Source: Virgisporangium aurantiacum (lineage in GTDB: Bacteria > Actinomycetota > Actinomycetes > Mycobacteriales > Micromonosporaceae). Taken from it: a DNA stretch of 53,669 nt. The stretch spans positions 1 to 53,669 of the forward strand of contig NZ_BOPG01000109.1 in assembly GCF_016863635.1 (NCBI RefSeq), written 5' to 3'. Positions within the stretch are counted from its first letter, which is position 1. The number at the start of each line of letters is the position of its first letter. Positions 27,901 through 34,490 of this stretch are shown here, piece by piece. The notes under the pieces were generated by a model that did no database searches, was not told the DNA's origin, and saw only the letters and a program-made list of their open reading frames with translations. The position numbers and the translations under genes are program-made.

Positions 27901-28131
27901 CGCGTTGACGCTCATCTCGGTGGCGTAGCCCTGGATGTCCGCGGGGCCGGCGCCGTTGATCTCCCAGATGCTGCTCGGCGTGCCCGCCTTGCTGTTCTCA
28001 CAGGCGATCGCGTTGACGACCGGGGCGCACGGGTCAGCGGAAGCGGTGCCCGGGAACAGCGGGACACCCATCGCTACAAGGAGTGTCACTATCGCTGCTG
28101 CCCGTAATCTGGCTGCGTATGTACTGCGCAC
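24943..28131 (-). CDS. Giant secreted protein: N,N-dimethylformamidase beta-like region with two DUF4082 domains
   Basis: A 1062-aa exported protein. A signal peptide (residues 1-32, cut after TASA) precedes a large region at about 35-525 resembling the C-terminal part of the N,N-dimethylformamidase beta subunit (SYRLDIYRMGYYAG, LSVGHDEYWSAAQRANVEAARDAG, AFFSGNEVFWKTRWE). Next come a Big-type Ig domain (535-627), DUF4082 (632-789), an SbsA-type Ig (797-895) and a second DUF4082 (902-1060). The two DUF4082 copies are about 90 percent identical. The amidase-like region is widespread in secreted actinobacterial proteins; its substrate there is unknown, so dimethylformamide hydrolysis should not be assumed. 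The GTG start follows GGGAGGG at six bases. The upstream gene is divergent, so this one starts its own transcript. Confidence 0.88.
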   Translation of the reverse strand: MRSTYAARLRAAAIVTLLVAMGVPLFPGTASADPCAPVVNAIACENSKAGTPSSIWEINGAGPADIQGYATEMSVNAGETVNFKVATTASSYRLDIYRMGYYAGNGARKVATLNRSGAQSQPNCIVEPSTGLVDCGNWGVSASWAVPASAVSGIYFAHLIRTDGGNSESHIYFVVRNDASQSNLLFQTSDTTWQAYNTYGGNSLYVGSPVGRAYKVSYNRPITTRTTGAEDMVWNAEYPMVRFLESNGYDVSYTSGIDTDRRGSLLRNHKAFLSVGHDEYWSAAQRANVEAARDAGVHLAFFSGNEVFWKTRWERSVDGSNTPYRTLVTYKETHANAKIDPAGQNVWTGTWRDPRFSPPADGGRPENALTGTIFKVQNTRDLQVPEADGKMRFWRGTSVASQPAGGVMTLGSGLVGYEWDEDPDNGFRPAGLIRMSSTTVTAGAGEMLLDHGTNFGPGTATHRLTMHRAASGALVFGAGTVQWSWGLDSNHDRGTGTASLPVQQATVNLFADMGAQPATLQSGLTAATASTDTTAPTTTITSPAAGASVEVNAPVTITGTATDTGGAVGAVEVSTDGGATWHPATGRGNWTYTWTPTALGAATVRARASDDSVNLGAVTSNAVTVAQRVCPCSLWNSATVPSITDHPDPNSVEVGVKFRSDVAGQVTGVRFYKSPSSTGTHVGHLWSASGQLLATVNFANETASGWQQALFSNPVTISANTTYVVSYYVPNGRYAFDQGYFASSGRDAVPLHALRNGVDGLNGVYRYGAGGGFPTSSWEASNYWVDVVFSTGSDTTPPTVTGRSPASGATGVPVTTTVAATFSEAVQSGSASIVVRNPAGTAVTGTTSYNAGTNTATFSPAAALAANTAYTATVSGARDAANNTMSTVSWTFTTAPAQTGTYSLWSNSAVPAVPDEPDPNAVEVGVKFRSDVAGQVTGMRFYKSPNSTGTHVGHLWSASGQLLATLTFTNETASGWQQALFSNPVTISANTTYVVSYYAPNGRYAQDTAYFASSGRDAAPLHALRSGVDGLNGVYRYGAGGGFPTSSWEASNYWVDVVFAAS
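24955..25400 (-). repeat. Intragenic direct repeat, copy 2 (C-terminal DUF4082)
   Basis: This segment repeats the one 810 bases away at 25765-26210 with few differences. For example, the stretches around 24960-25070 and 25770-25880 differ at only a handful of positions. It encodes the second DUF4082 domain. Such similarity points to a recent internal duplication or ongoing gene conversion. Confidence 0.8.
25765..26210 (-). repeat. Intragenic direct repeat, copy 1 (middle DUF4082)
   Basis: Partner of 24955-25400 at an 810-base offset; encodes the first DUF4082 domain of the same protein. The intervening SbsA-type Ig domain is not duplicated within this gene. Confidence 0.8.
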
Positions 28132-28258
28132 GCCAAGCCCTCCCGTGAACGGCGCTCATTTTGCCGCACCATTCAGTCACAGCTAGGCGCCCGTCGATAG
28201 GGCCGAAAAGACCGGAATACATCGACGACAGGCCAACTGCTGACCGGTTCGCCCGGAC

Positions 28259-30307
28259 TTGTCCACTGTGGACCGTGGCCGCCCCCCGATCCGTCGCGAA
28301 CTTGGTGGTGGCGTCGGAGCACCGGTACTCTCCCCGACCGTGGATCGTGCTGCGACCGATGTCCCGTCCGGGCAAGCCGCCGCCCCCGCGTCCGGTCCGG
28401 CCGCCGCGCCCGACCCGGTCCGGGACGACGGCGCACCGGCCGCGGGCGACGCCGGGGAAATGGCGCGCGACACAAGGGAAGCGGGCGCTCCCGGAGCTCC
28501 CGCGCAGGTGCCGCGACCGGTTCGGATCGCGCTCGCCGGGGCCGTGCTCGCCGCCGGTGCGGCGGCCGCCCTGTGGATCACCGTTGTCGCGCTGACGGCC
28601 GGACACGGCCTCGACGTCAGCGACGAGGGCTACTACCTGCTCTCGTACCGCTGGTGGCGGGTCAACATGCAGACCTTCACCGGCGCGCAGTACCTGTACG
28701 GGCCGGTTTTCGAGCTCGTCGGTTACGACATCACCGGCCTTCGGCTGGTGCGGCTGCTCAGCGTCGTCGGTACCCACCTGGCCTTCGGCTGGGCGTTCAT
28801 GCGCTGGTTGCGTGTGCGCCGTCCGCGGGCTCCCGCCACCTGGCTGTGGGAAGCCGCCGGGGTCGCGGTGATCCTCGCGTGCGGCGGGATGGTGTACAGC
28901 TGGTTGCCGCTCAGCCCCGGCTACAACGACGTGTCACTGCTCGGTGCGCTGCTCGCGGTCGCGATCGTGCTGCGGATGGCCACGCACGCCGACCGCACCG
29001 GCCGCGTTCCGGCGTGGGTTCCCGCGTTGTTCGGGCCGGTGGTCGTGGCCATGCTGCTGGCGAAGTGGTCGTCGTCGGCGGTGACGCTGGCGGTCGTCGC
29101 GCTCGCCGGGCTGGCCGCCGTCGCCCCGCTCGGCTGGCGCCAGGTACTCCGGGTCACCGCATGGGCACTCGCCGGCACCGTCGCGACGGTGCTGCTGATC
29201 CAGCTGCTCGTGGTCCCGCTCACCACGGCGGTGCCGGAGATGCTGGCCACCAACCGGCTCGTCGCGGCCGGCGCCAACTCGCCGGCCGCGCTGCTCAAGC
29301 TTTACGCGCGCACGACCTGGGACCTGGTAAAGGTCATGGTCGACGGGCACTTCCTGGTGTTCCTGGCCGCGATCGTCGCGGTGGTGCTCCGCGGCCGCGC
29401 CGCGATCGGCGCCGGCGTCGTCGCGGCGGTGGCGCTGTCCGTCTCGGCGTGGCGGGTGATCGTCGACGGCAACTACCACGGCGGCACGGCCAACCTGCTG
29501 CGCTACCCGGTGGGCCTGTCGGTCACGTTCGCGGTGGTGCTGCTCGTGGCGATCGCCGTGCTCGTCGATCGCCGGGCCCGGGGTTCCGCGCTGCGCGTCG
29601 AGGGGTGGCGGGGCTGGACGATCCTCGCGGCGGTGGCCCTCGTCCCGGTGACGCAGGCGGCCGGTACCGGTAACCCGCTGTACTTCATGGCGATCAACGG
29701 CTTCGCGGCGTGGGCCGCGATCATGCTGGCGATCCTGACCGGCCTGGAGACCGCGCCGGTGATCGCGCGTGTGCTGACCGCGACGGTGACCGCGGCGGCG
29801 GTGCTGCTCTCGGCCGTCGTCGCCGGTGACGGGCTGTGGGCGCATCCGTACCGGGCCGCTCCGCGCACGATGGCCACGGCCGAGGTGCCGGGGGCGCCCG
29901 CGCTCTCCGGCATCCGGCTCACGCCGAAGCAGGCCGCGGACTACGCGGGGCTGCGCCGGCGGCTGGCGCCGTACCTCGACCCGCCCGGCCGCGCGATCAT
30001 GGCGTACGACGAGATGGCCGGCATCGTCCTGCTGCTCGACGGCCGTCCGGTCGGCGAGGCCTGGTACTCGGCGATCGCACCGGACCGGACCGCGGCCGGC
30101 GTGCGCAAGGAGTGCAGCGACGGTCGTGGATGGTGGGGGACGCGGTCGCCGGTCGTGATCCTCCACCGTCCGATTACACAAGTAGAGATCGACGCGTTAA
30201 GGTCTTGCGGGCTGGACTTCGCGACCGATTACCGGCTGCTGGCCCCGCCAGGGGAAACGCTGGGATTGCAGGTGTACGTACCGACCGACGACGTGAACGG
30301 GCAGTGA
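28259..30307 (+). CDS. Large multi-pass membrane protein, putative GT-C glycosyltransferase
   Basis: From the first in-frame start this is 682 aa. The N-terminal 85 residues are Pro/Ala-rich and cytoplasmic. Then come about 10-11 membrane helices (first near 88-108) and a soluble C-terminal domain of about 150 residues. The first extracytoplasmic loop has DVSDEGYYLLSYRWW. An acidic pair in this position is the hallmark of GT-C enzymes that use polyprenyl-phosphate sugars. The specific family is not clear. The start is uncertain: TTG 28259, GTG 28268 and ATG 28460 are all in frame. It overlaps the next gene by one base (TGATG), and that gene encodes a GT2 enzyme that could make the lipid-linked sugar donor. 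Confidence 0.75.
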   Translation: MSTVDRGRPPIRRELGGGVGAPVLSPTVDRAATDVPSGQAAAPASGPAAAPDPVRDDGAPAAGDAGEMARDTREAGAPGAPAQVPRPVRIALAGAVLAAGAAAALWITVVALTAGHGLDVSDEGYYLLSYRWWRVNMQTFTGAQYLYGPVFELVGYDITGLRLVRLLSVVGTHLAFGWAFMRWLRVRRPRAPATWLWEAAGVAVILACGGMVYSWLPLSPGYNDVSLLGALLAVAIVLRMATHADRTGRVPAWVPALFGPVVVAMLLAKWSSSAVTLAVVALAGLAAVAPLGWRQVLRVTAWALAGTVATVLLIQLLVVPLTTAVPEMLATNRLVAAGANSPAALLKLYARTTWDLVKVMVDGHFLVFLAAIVAVVLRGRAAIGAGVVAAVALSVSAWRVIVDGNYHGGTANLLRYPVGLSVTFAVVLLVAIAVLVDRRARGSALRVEGWRGWTILAAVALVPVTQAAGTGNPLYFMAINGFAAWAAIMLAILTGLETAPVIARVLTATVTAAAVLLSAVVAGDGLWAHPYRAAPRTMATAEVPGAPALSGIRLTPKQAADYAGLRRRLAPYLDPPGRAIMAYDEMAGIVLLLDGRPVGEAWYSAIAPDRTAAGVRKECSDGRGWWGTRSPVVILHRPITQVEIDALRSCGLDFATDYRLLAPPGETLGLQVYVPTDDVNGQ

Positions 30308-31446
30308 TGAACGAAGTTTCCGGGGACCGGCCGCTTGTCTCGATCGTCATTCCGGCGCTGGACGAAGCGGACAACATCCCGAGCCTGATGGAACGGATCA
30401 GCCAGTTCGAGGCCGACCATCCGGAATACGCCTTCGAACTCGTGCTGATCGACGACGGCTCCTCCGACGGGACGGCCGACCTCGTGCTCAGCCACGCCGG
30501 GCCGGCACAGCGCGTCACGGTGGTCAGCCTGGCCCGCAGTTTCGGCGCGCACTACGCGATCTCGGCGGGCCTGTCCCACTGCCTCGGTGACTGCGCGGTG
30601 GTGCTGGGCGCCGACCAGCAGGAGCCGAACACGGTCCTGGCCGAGTTCCTCGCCCACTGGGAGTCCGGCTCGGAGGTCGTCTGGGGGGTCCGCCGTTCGC
30701 GGACCGGTCGGTCGTTCTTCCAGGAGGCGGCGTCGAAGTCGTTCTCCCTGCTGTTCACGCGCTACGCGAACCTGGCGAACTACCCGCCCGAGGGCCCGTC
30801 CGGGGTGCTGCTCGACCGTTGCGTCATCGACGCGGTCGACCGGTTGCCCGAGCGCAACCGCAACGTCCTCGCCCTGATCGCGTGGCTGGGTTTCACCCAG
30901 ACCCGGGTGGACTACGACCAGATCGCCCGCAAGGCCGGCCAGTCCCGGTGGACCCGTCGCAAGATGGTGAAGCTCGCGGTCGACTCGCTGATCCAGTTCT
31001 CCTCGATGCCGCTGCGGGCGTGCACGTTGACCGGCATCGGCGTCGCGGTCGTCGGCCTCCTGTACGCCCTCGTGCTGGTGGTGCGAAGCCTGATCGGGGT
31101 CGACACACCGAGCGGTTGGCCCACCGTCCTGGTGATCATTCTGCTGCTCGGCGGCACCCAGCTCACCGTCATCGGCGGGATGGGTGAGTACCTGTGGCGG
31201 GCGGTCGAGGAGGCGCGCGGACGACCCCTGTACGTCGTGCGCGACGTACGGGTGCGCGGCGCCGACCCGGCGAGCGTGCCGGCCGCGCCGCGGCGGGGGC
31301 GGCGTCAGACCGCCGGCCCGGGCGGGGATGCGCCGGCGTTCGGCGGGTGGCCGGGCGGGGCCGGTGACGGCACCGCGGGGCCGACGCGTGAGCAGGTGGT
31401 CACCAATGTGCGGCAATCAGCGTCCGCAATGAGCAAGGGAGAATGA
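30307..31446 (+). CDS. Glycosyltransferase family 2, GtrB/ArnC-like polyprenyl-phosphate sugar transferase
   Basis: A 379-aa enzyme with VIPALDEADN, LIDDGSSDGT and the GADQQEPN acid motif of GtrB/ArnC-type transferases, then YPPEGPSGVLLDR. Two membrane helices (about residues 232-262 and 272-296) end the catalytic part. A Gly/Pro/Arg-rich tail of about 70 residues follows. Enzymes of this group load a sugar onto undecaprenyl phosphate at the inner leaflet. The coupled upstream GT-C-like protein and the GtrA-family protein at 34014 would complete a flip-and-transfer set, which is inferred. The ATG overlaps the upstream stop by one base. Confidence 0.92.
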   Translation: MNEVSGDRPLVSIVIPALDEADNIPSLMERISQFEADHPEYAFELVLIDDGSSDGTADLVLSHAGPAQRVTVVSLARSFGAHYAISAGLSHCLGDCAVVLGADQQEPNTVLAEFLAHWESGSEVVWGVRRSRTGRSFFQEAASKSFSLLFTRYANLANYPPEGPSGVLLDRCVIDAVDRLPERNRNVLALIAWLGFTQTRVDYDQIARKAGQSRWTRRKMVKLAVDSLIQFSSMPLRACTLTGIGVAVVGLLYALVLVVRSLIGVDTPSGWPTVLVIILLLGGTQLTVIGGMGEYLWRAVEEARGRPLYVVRDVRVRGADPASVPAAPRRGRRQTAGPGGDAPAFGGWPGGAGDGTAGPTREQVVTNVRQSASAMSKGE

Positions 31447-31450
31447 CGGT

Positions 31451-32404
31451 TTGAAGACACGACAGAGCACCGTTCTGGTCACCGGTGGGTTGGGCTACAT
31501 CGGGTCCCACGTCGTCCACGAACTGCTCTCCCGCGGCTGGCGCGTTCGCGTGCTCGACAACTACTACCGGTGTGACCGGGCGGTGGCCGCGTCGATCGCC
31601 GAACTCGACGACGTCGAGGTGGTCGAGGGCGACGTGCGGTACGCCAACGCGGTCGAGGGGGCGACGAAGGGCGTCGAGGGCGTCGTGCATCTCGCCGCGG
31701 TGTGCATCAACAAGAGCATCTCGGACCCGACCGAGAGCCTCGACGTCAACATGCTCGGCACCCAGAACGTGCTGGACGCCGCTGCCCGCGCCGGTGTGCG
31801 CCGGGTCGTGTACGCGTCGTCCGCGTCGGTGTACGGCAACCCGACCTCGCTGCCGATGCGCGAGTCCGACCCGCCGGCGCCGATCACCCCGTACTGCATC
31901 GCCAAGCTCGCCGGCGAGCAGCTGCTGTCGTTCTACGCCCAGCGTTCCAAGCTGAGCTGGCTGGCGCTGCGCTTCTTCAACGTGTACGGCCCGGGGCAGC
32001 CGACCGACGCCTACTACACCTCCGTCGTGCTGACGTTCCTGCGCCGCCTCGCGGCCGGGCAGGCGCCGGTCATCGACGGGCGCGGCGAGCAGTCGATGGA
32101 CTTCGTCCACGTCAGCGACGTCGCCCGGTCGGTGGGCCTCGCGCTGGACTCGTCGGCCTCCGGCGAGGTGATCAACGTCGGCACCGGGCAGCAGACCACC
32201 GTCGCCGAGCTGGCCGACCACCTCATCCGGGCCCTCGGCGTCGACGTGCAGCCGCAGTTCCGTCCGCGCGAGGTGCTCGTCACCCAGCGGGAGGCCGCGA
32301 TCGACAAGGCCCGCGAGCTGCTGGGCTGGGAGCCGACGGTCGATCTGCCCAGCGGGCTCGCCTCCGTGGTGGATCACCTGAAGCACTCCGGCCAACTGGC
32401 TTGA
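31451..32404 (+). CDS. NAD-dependent sugar-nucleotide epimerase/dehydratase (extended SDR)
   Basis: A 317-aa SDR enzyme. It has the Rossmann glycine motif GGLGYIG, the substrate region YASSASVYGNP and the catalytic YCIAK (Tyr-x3-Lys). Later RFFNVYGP and the binding segment SMDFVHVSDVA are typical of UDP-glucose 4-epimerase or UDP-hexuronate epimerases. Substrate is not certain. The start is TTG at 31451; the nearby ATG at 31444 reads straight into a stop. It follows the GT2 gene by four bases and overlaps the next gene by four (TTGA), so it belongs to a single operon from 28259 to 32835. Confidence 0.9.
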   Translation: MKTRQSTVLVTGGLGYIGSHVVHELLSRGWRVRVLDNYYRCDRAVAASIAELDDVEVVEGDVRYANAVEGATKGVEGVVHLAAVCINKSISDPTESLDVNMLGTQNVLDAAARAGVRRVVYASSASVYGNPTSLPMRESDPPAPITPYCIAKLAGEQLLSFYAQRSKLSWLALRFFNVYGPGQPTDAYYTSVVLTFLRRLAAGQAPVIDGRGEQSMDFVHVSDVARSVGLALDSSASGEVINVGTGQQTTVAELADHLIRALGVDVQPQFRPREVLVTQREAAIDKARELLGWEPTVDLPSGLASVVDHLKHSGQLA

Positions 32405-32835
32405 CGGCGCCGGGTCGGGCGCCCGCCCGGCAGAACCCGTACAACGAGCTGGCCTGGTTCGTGGGCGAGCCGGAGATCGGTCCCGGCACCTGGATCGGGC
32501 CGTACTGCCTGATCGACGGCTCCGGCGGTCTGGTCATCGGCCGCGGCTGCGACCTGGCCGCCGGTGCGCAGGTGTACACCCACTCGACGGCGCGTCGCTG
32601 CGTCACCGAGCGGGCCGTGCCCGTCGACCGTCAACCGGTGCGCATCGGCGACTACACGTTCATCGGGGCCAACGCGGTCATCCTGATGGGCGTCACGATC
32701 GGCAGCCACTGCGTCATCGGCGCCGGCGCCGTCGTGTCGAGCGACGTCCCCGACCGCGCGGTCGCGGTCGGGGTGCCGGCCCGCGTGGTCGGCAGCGTCG
32801 ACCCGCGGACCGGCACCATCACCTACGACCGGTGA
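32401..32835 (+). CDS. Left-handed beta-helix acyltransferase (sugar O- or N-acetyltransferase)
   Basis: A 144-aa protein with hexapeptide-repeat turns (IGPGTWIGPYCLIDG, IGRGCDLAAGAQV, IGDYTFIGANAVILMGVTIG, then VIGAGAVVSSDV) ending GVPARVVG, so it is a trimeric acetyltransferase-type fold. The TTG start overlaps the epimerase stop by four bases, giving coupled translation. Its 3' end overlaps the convergent aminotransferase gene by 13 bases. The pair, an aminotransferase plus this acetyltransferase, repeats the enzyme combination fused in the protein at 15850-17511. It probably acetylates an amino sugar. The substrate is unknown. Confidence 0.88.
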   Translation: MTAPGRAPARQNPYNELAWFVGEPEIGPGTWIGPYCLIDGSGGLVIGRGCDLAAGAQVYTHSTARRCVTERAVPVDRQPVRIGDYTFIGANAVILMGVTIGSHCVIGAGAVVSSDVPDRAVAVGVPARVVGSVDPRTGTITYDR

Positions 32836-33992
32836 CCCGCCGGCTGCTCCGCGATGACGGCGGCCAGGGTCGCCACCACCCGGTCCTGCTCGGCCTCGGT
32901 GAGATCGGTGAACATCGGCAGGGCCAGGTGCCGCTCGAAGAGCCGGTTCGACTCCGGGCAGGAGGCGGCCTGCGGGCCGTACACGGGCTCGCGGTGCATC
33001 GCGTACGTGCCGATGTTGCAGCCGATGCCCCGCTCCCGCAGCGCGATCGCGACCGCGTCGCGGCTGACCGGTTCGTCCACGGTGACCGCGTAGGTCTGCC
33101 AGGTCGGCGAGCGGTCCGCCGGGACCTGCGGCGCGGTGACGCCGGGCACGCCGGCCAGCAGGTCCGCGTACCGGGCGGCGAGCCGGGCGCGCTTGCTCAT
33201 GAACTCGTCGAGCTTGCCCAGTTGCACGCAGGCCACGGCGGCGAGCACGTCGGAGAGCTTGTAGTTGTAGCCCAGCGCCGCGAACGTCGGCAGGGCCAGC
33301 CCGGCCGCCGACTGCCGCGCGAACGCGCTCTGCATGCCGAAGCAGGACGCCTCCCGGACCCGGGTGGCGACCGCCGCGTCGTCGGTGACGAGCACGCCGC
33401 CCTCGCCGCAGGTGATGCCCTTGCGGGCGTGCAGCGAGAACACCGCGACGTCGCCGAAGCCGCCGCACGGGCGTCCCGCGTAGACCCCGCCCGCCCCGCA
33501 GGCCGCGTCCTCGAGGAGGAACAGGCCGCGGCTGCGCGCGAGCGCCTCCAGCGGCTGGTAGTCGGCCGGCACGCCGAGCGCGTCCACCGCGATGATGCCC
33601 TTCGTCCGGGCGGTGACGGCGGCCTCGACCAGGTCGGTGTCGATGGTGCCGGTGTCGGCGCGGACGTCGACGAACACCGGCGTGGCCCCGGTGTAGAGGA
33701 CGGCGTGCCCGGTCGCCGGGAAGCTGTAGTCGGCCACCAGCACCTCGTCGCCCGGCCCGACGTCGAGGGCGAGCAACGCGAGGTGCAGGCCGGCCGTACA
33801 GTTGTTCAACGCGACGGCGTGCGCGCGGCCGGACAGCTTCTGGAAGCCCTCCTCCAGAGCGGTGCTCCGCGGGCCCTGACCGGCCAGCCAACCGGAGTCG
33901 AGCACCTCGGCGACCGCCGCGAGTTCGGACCCGTCCGTGGACGGACGGGTGAGGGGTACCGGCGGCAACGTCGTGTCAGATAGGTCAGTCAC
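32823..33992 (-). CDS. DegT/DnrJ/EryC1-family sugar aminotransferase
   Basis: A 389-aa PLP enzyme. It has NNCTAGLHLALLAL, DYSFPATGHAVLYTGATPVFVD, LLEDAACGAGG and the PLP-binding K191 in SLHARKGITCGEGG. These features mark sugar-nucleotide aminotransferases of the ArnB/WecE group that aminate a keto sugar. It is transcribed opposite to the epimerase/acetyltransferase operon and overlaps its last gene by 13 bases. Both proteins could act on the same intermediate despite the opposite strands. The GTG at 33992 is preceded by only a weak ribosome binding site; no better start is in frame nearby. The divergent GtrA gene starts 21 bases away. Confidence 0.92.
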   Translation of the reverse strand: MTDLSDTTLPPVPLTRPSTDGSELAAVAEVLDSGWLAGQGPRSTALEEGFQKLSGRAHAVALNNCTAGLHLALLALDVGPGDEVLVADYSFPATGHAVLYTGATPVFVDVRADTGTIDTDLVEAAVTARTKGIIAVDALGVPADYQPLEALARSRGLFLLEDAACGAGGVYAGRPCGGFGDVAVFSLHARKGITCGEGGVLVTDDAAVATRVREASCFGMQSAFARQSAAGLALPTFAALGYNYKLSDVLAAVACVQLGKLDEFMSKRARLAARYADLLAGVPGVTAPQVPADRSPTWQTYAVTVDEPVSRDAVAIALRERGIGCNIGTYAMHREPVYGPQAASCPESNRLFERHLALPMFTDLTEAEQDRVVATLAAVIAEQPAGHRS

Positions 33993-34013
33993 GTCGTCAT
34001 GATAGGAAGGTCG

Positions 34014-34490
34014 ATGACCACGCCAGGAGCCGCCCCGATGCAGCAGGACGTCCCGGAGGGTTCCGAGCCGCCAGTACGCGGCCGGGTCGCGGCCCGGTTC
34101 ACCCGCTACTCGGCCTTGTCGCTGTTGACCGTTCCGGCCGGATACAGCCTGTTCCTGCTGTTCCGTCACTTCTTCGAGAACGTCAACGCCGGTCTGCTCA
34201 ACCTGTGTGTCGGCATGGTGCTCACGCCGCCCTCGTTCCTGATGTACCGGGTGTTCGTGTGGGGCGGCGGCAGCGGCCGCAGCGTCTGGGCGGAGCTGTT
34301 CTCGTTCTGGCAGACCGTGATGGTGGGCGCGCTCGCGTCCAGCGCGTTCATGGCCGTGGTCGACCTGCTGTTCGACGCCAACGAGGCGGTGCTCATCCTC
34401 GCCGGCCTCACCGGTCAGGGCGTGATCTTCATCGCCCGGTTCCTGTGGCTGGACAAGGTGACGTTCATGCCCCGCGTCGGAGGCAGCTGA
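34014..34490 (+). CDS. GtrA-family small membrane protein (putative lipid-linked sugar flippase)
   Basis: A 158-aa protein with four hydrophobic segments at about residues 33-53, 60-80, 92-118 and 125-145. The layout FTRYSALSLLTVPAGYSLFLL, then MYRVFVWGG, ending FLWLDKVTF is characteristic of GtrA proteins. These help move polyprenyl-phosphate-linked sugars across the membrane or act with GT-C enzymes. The ATG at 34014 follows AGGAAGG by three to four bases; an in-frame ATG at 33999 precedes that site and is rejected. It overlaps the next gene by one base (TGATG). Confidence 0.9.
   Translation: MTTPGAAPMQQDVPEGSEPPVRGRVAARFTRYSALSLLTVPAGYSLFLLFRHFFENVNAGLLNLCVGMVLTPPSFLMYRVFVWGGGSGRSVWAELFSFWQTVMVGALASSAFMAVVDLLFDANEAVLILAGLTGQGVIFIARFLWLDKVTFMPRVGGS

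Noticed and set aside
25066..28107. A plus-strand open frame of about 1000 codons opposite the second giant gene.
   Set aside because: It is low-complexity Arg/His/Gly/Val protein without motifs; the minus strand has a signal peptide, a good ribosome binding site and clear domains.
24943..28131. Calling this protein a working N,N-dimethylformamidase.
   Set aside because: Only the large-subunit-like region is present, without a small alpha subunit nearby, and such regions occur in many secreted proteins of unknown activity.
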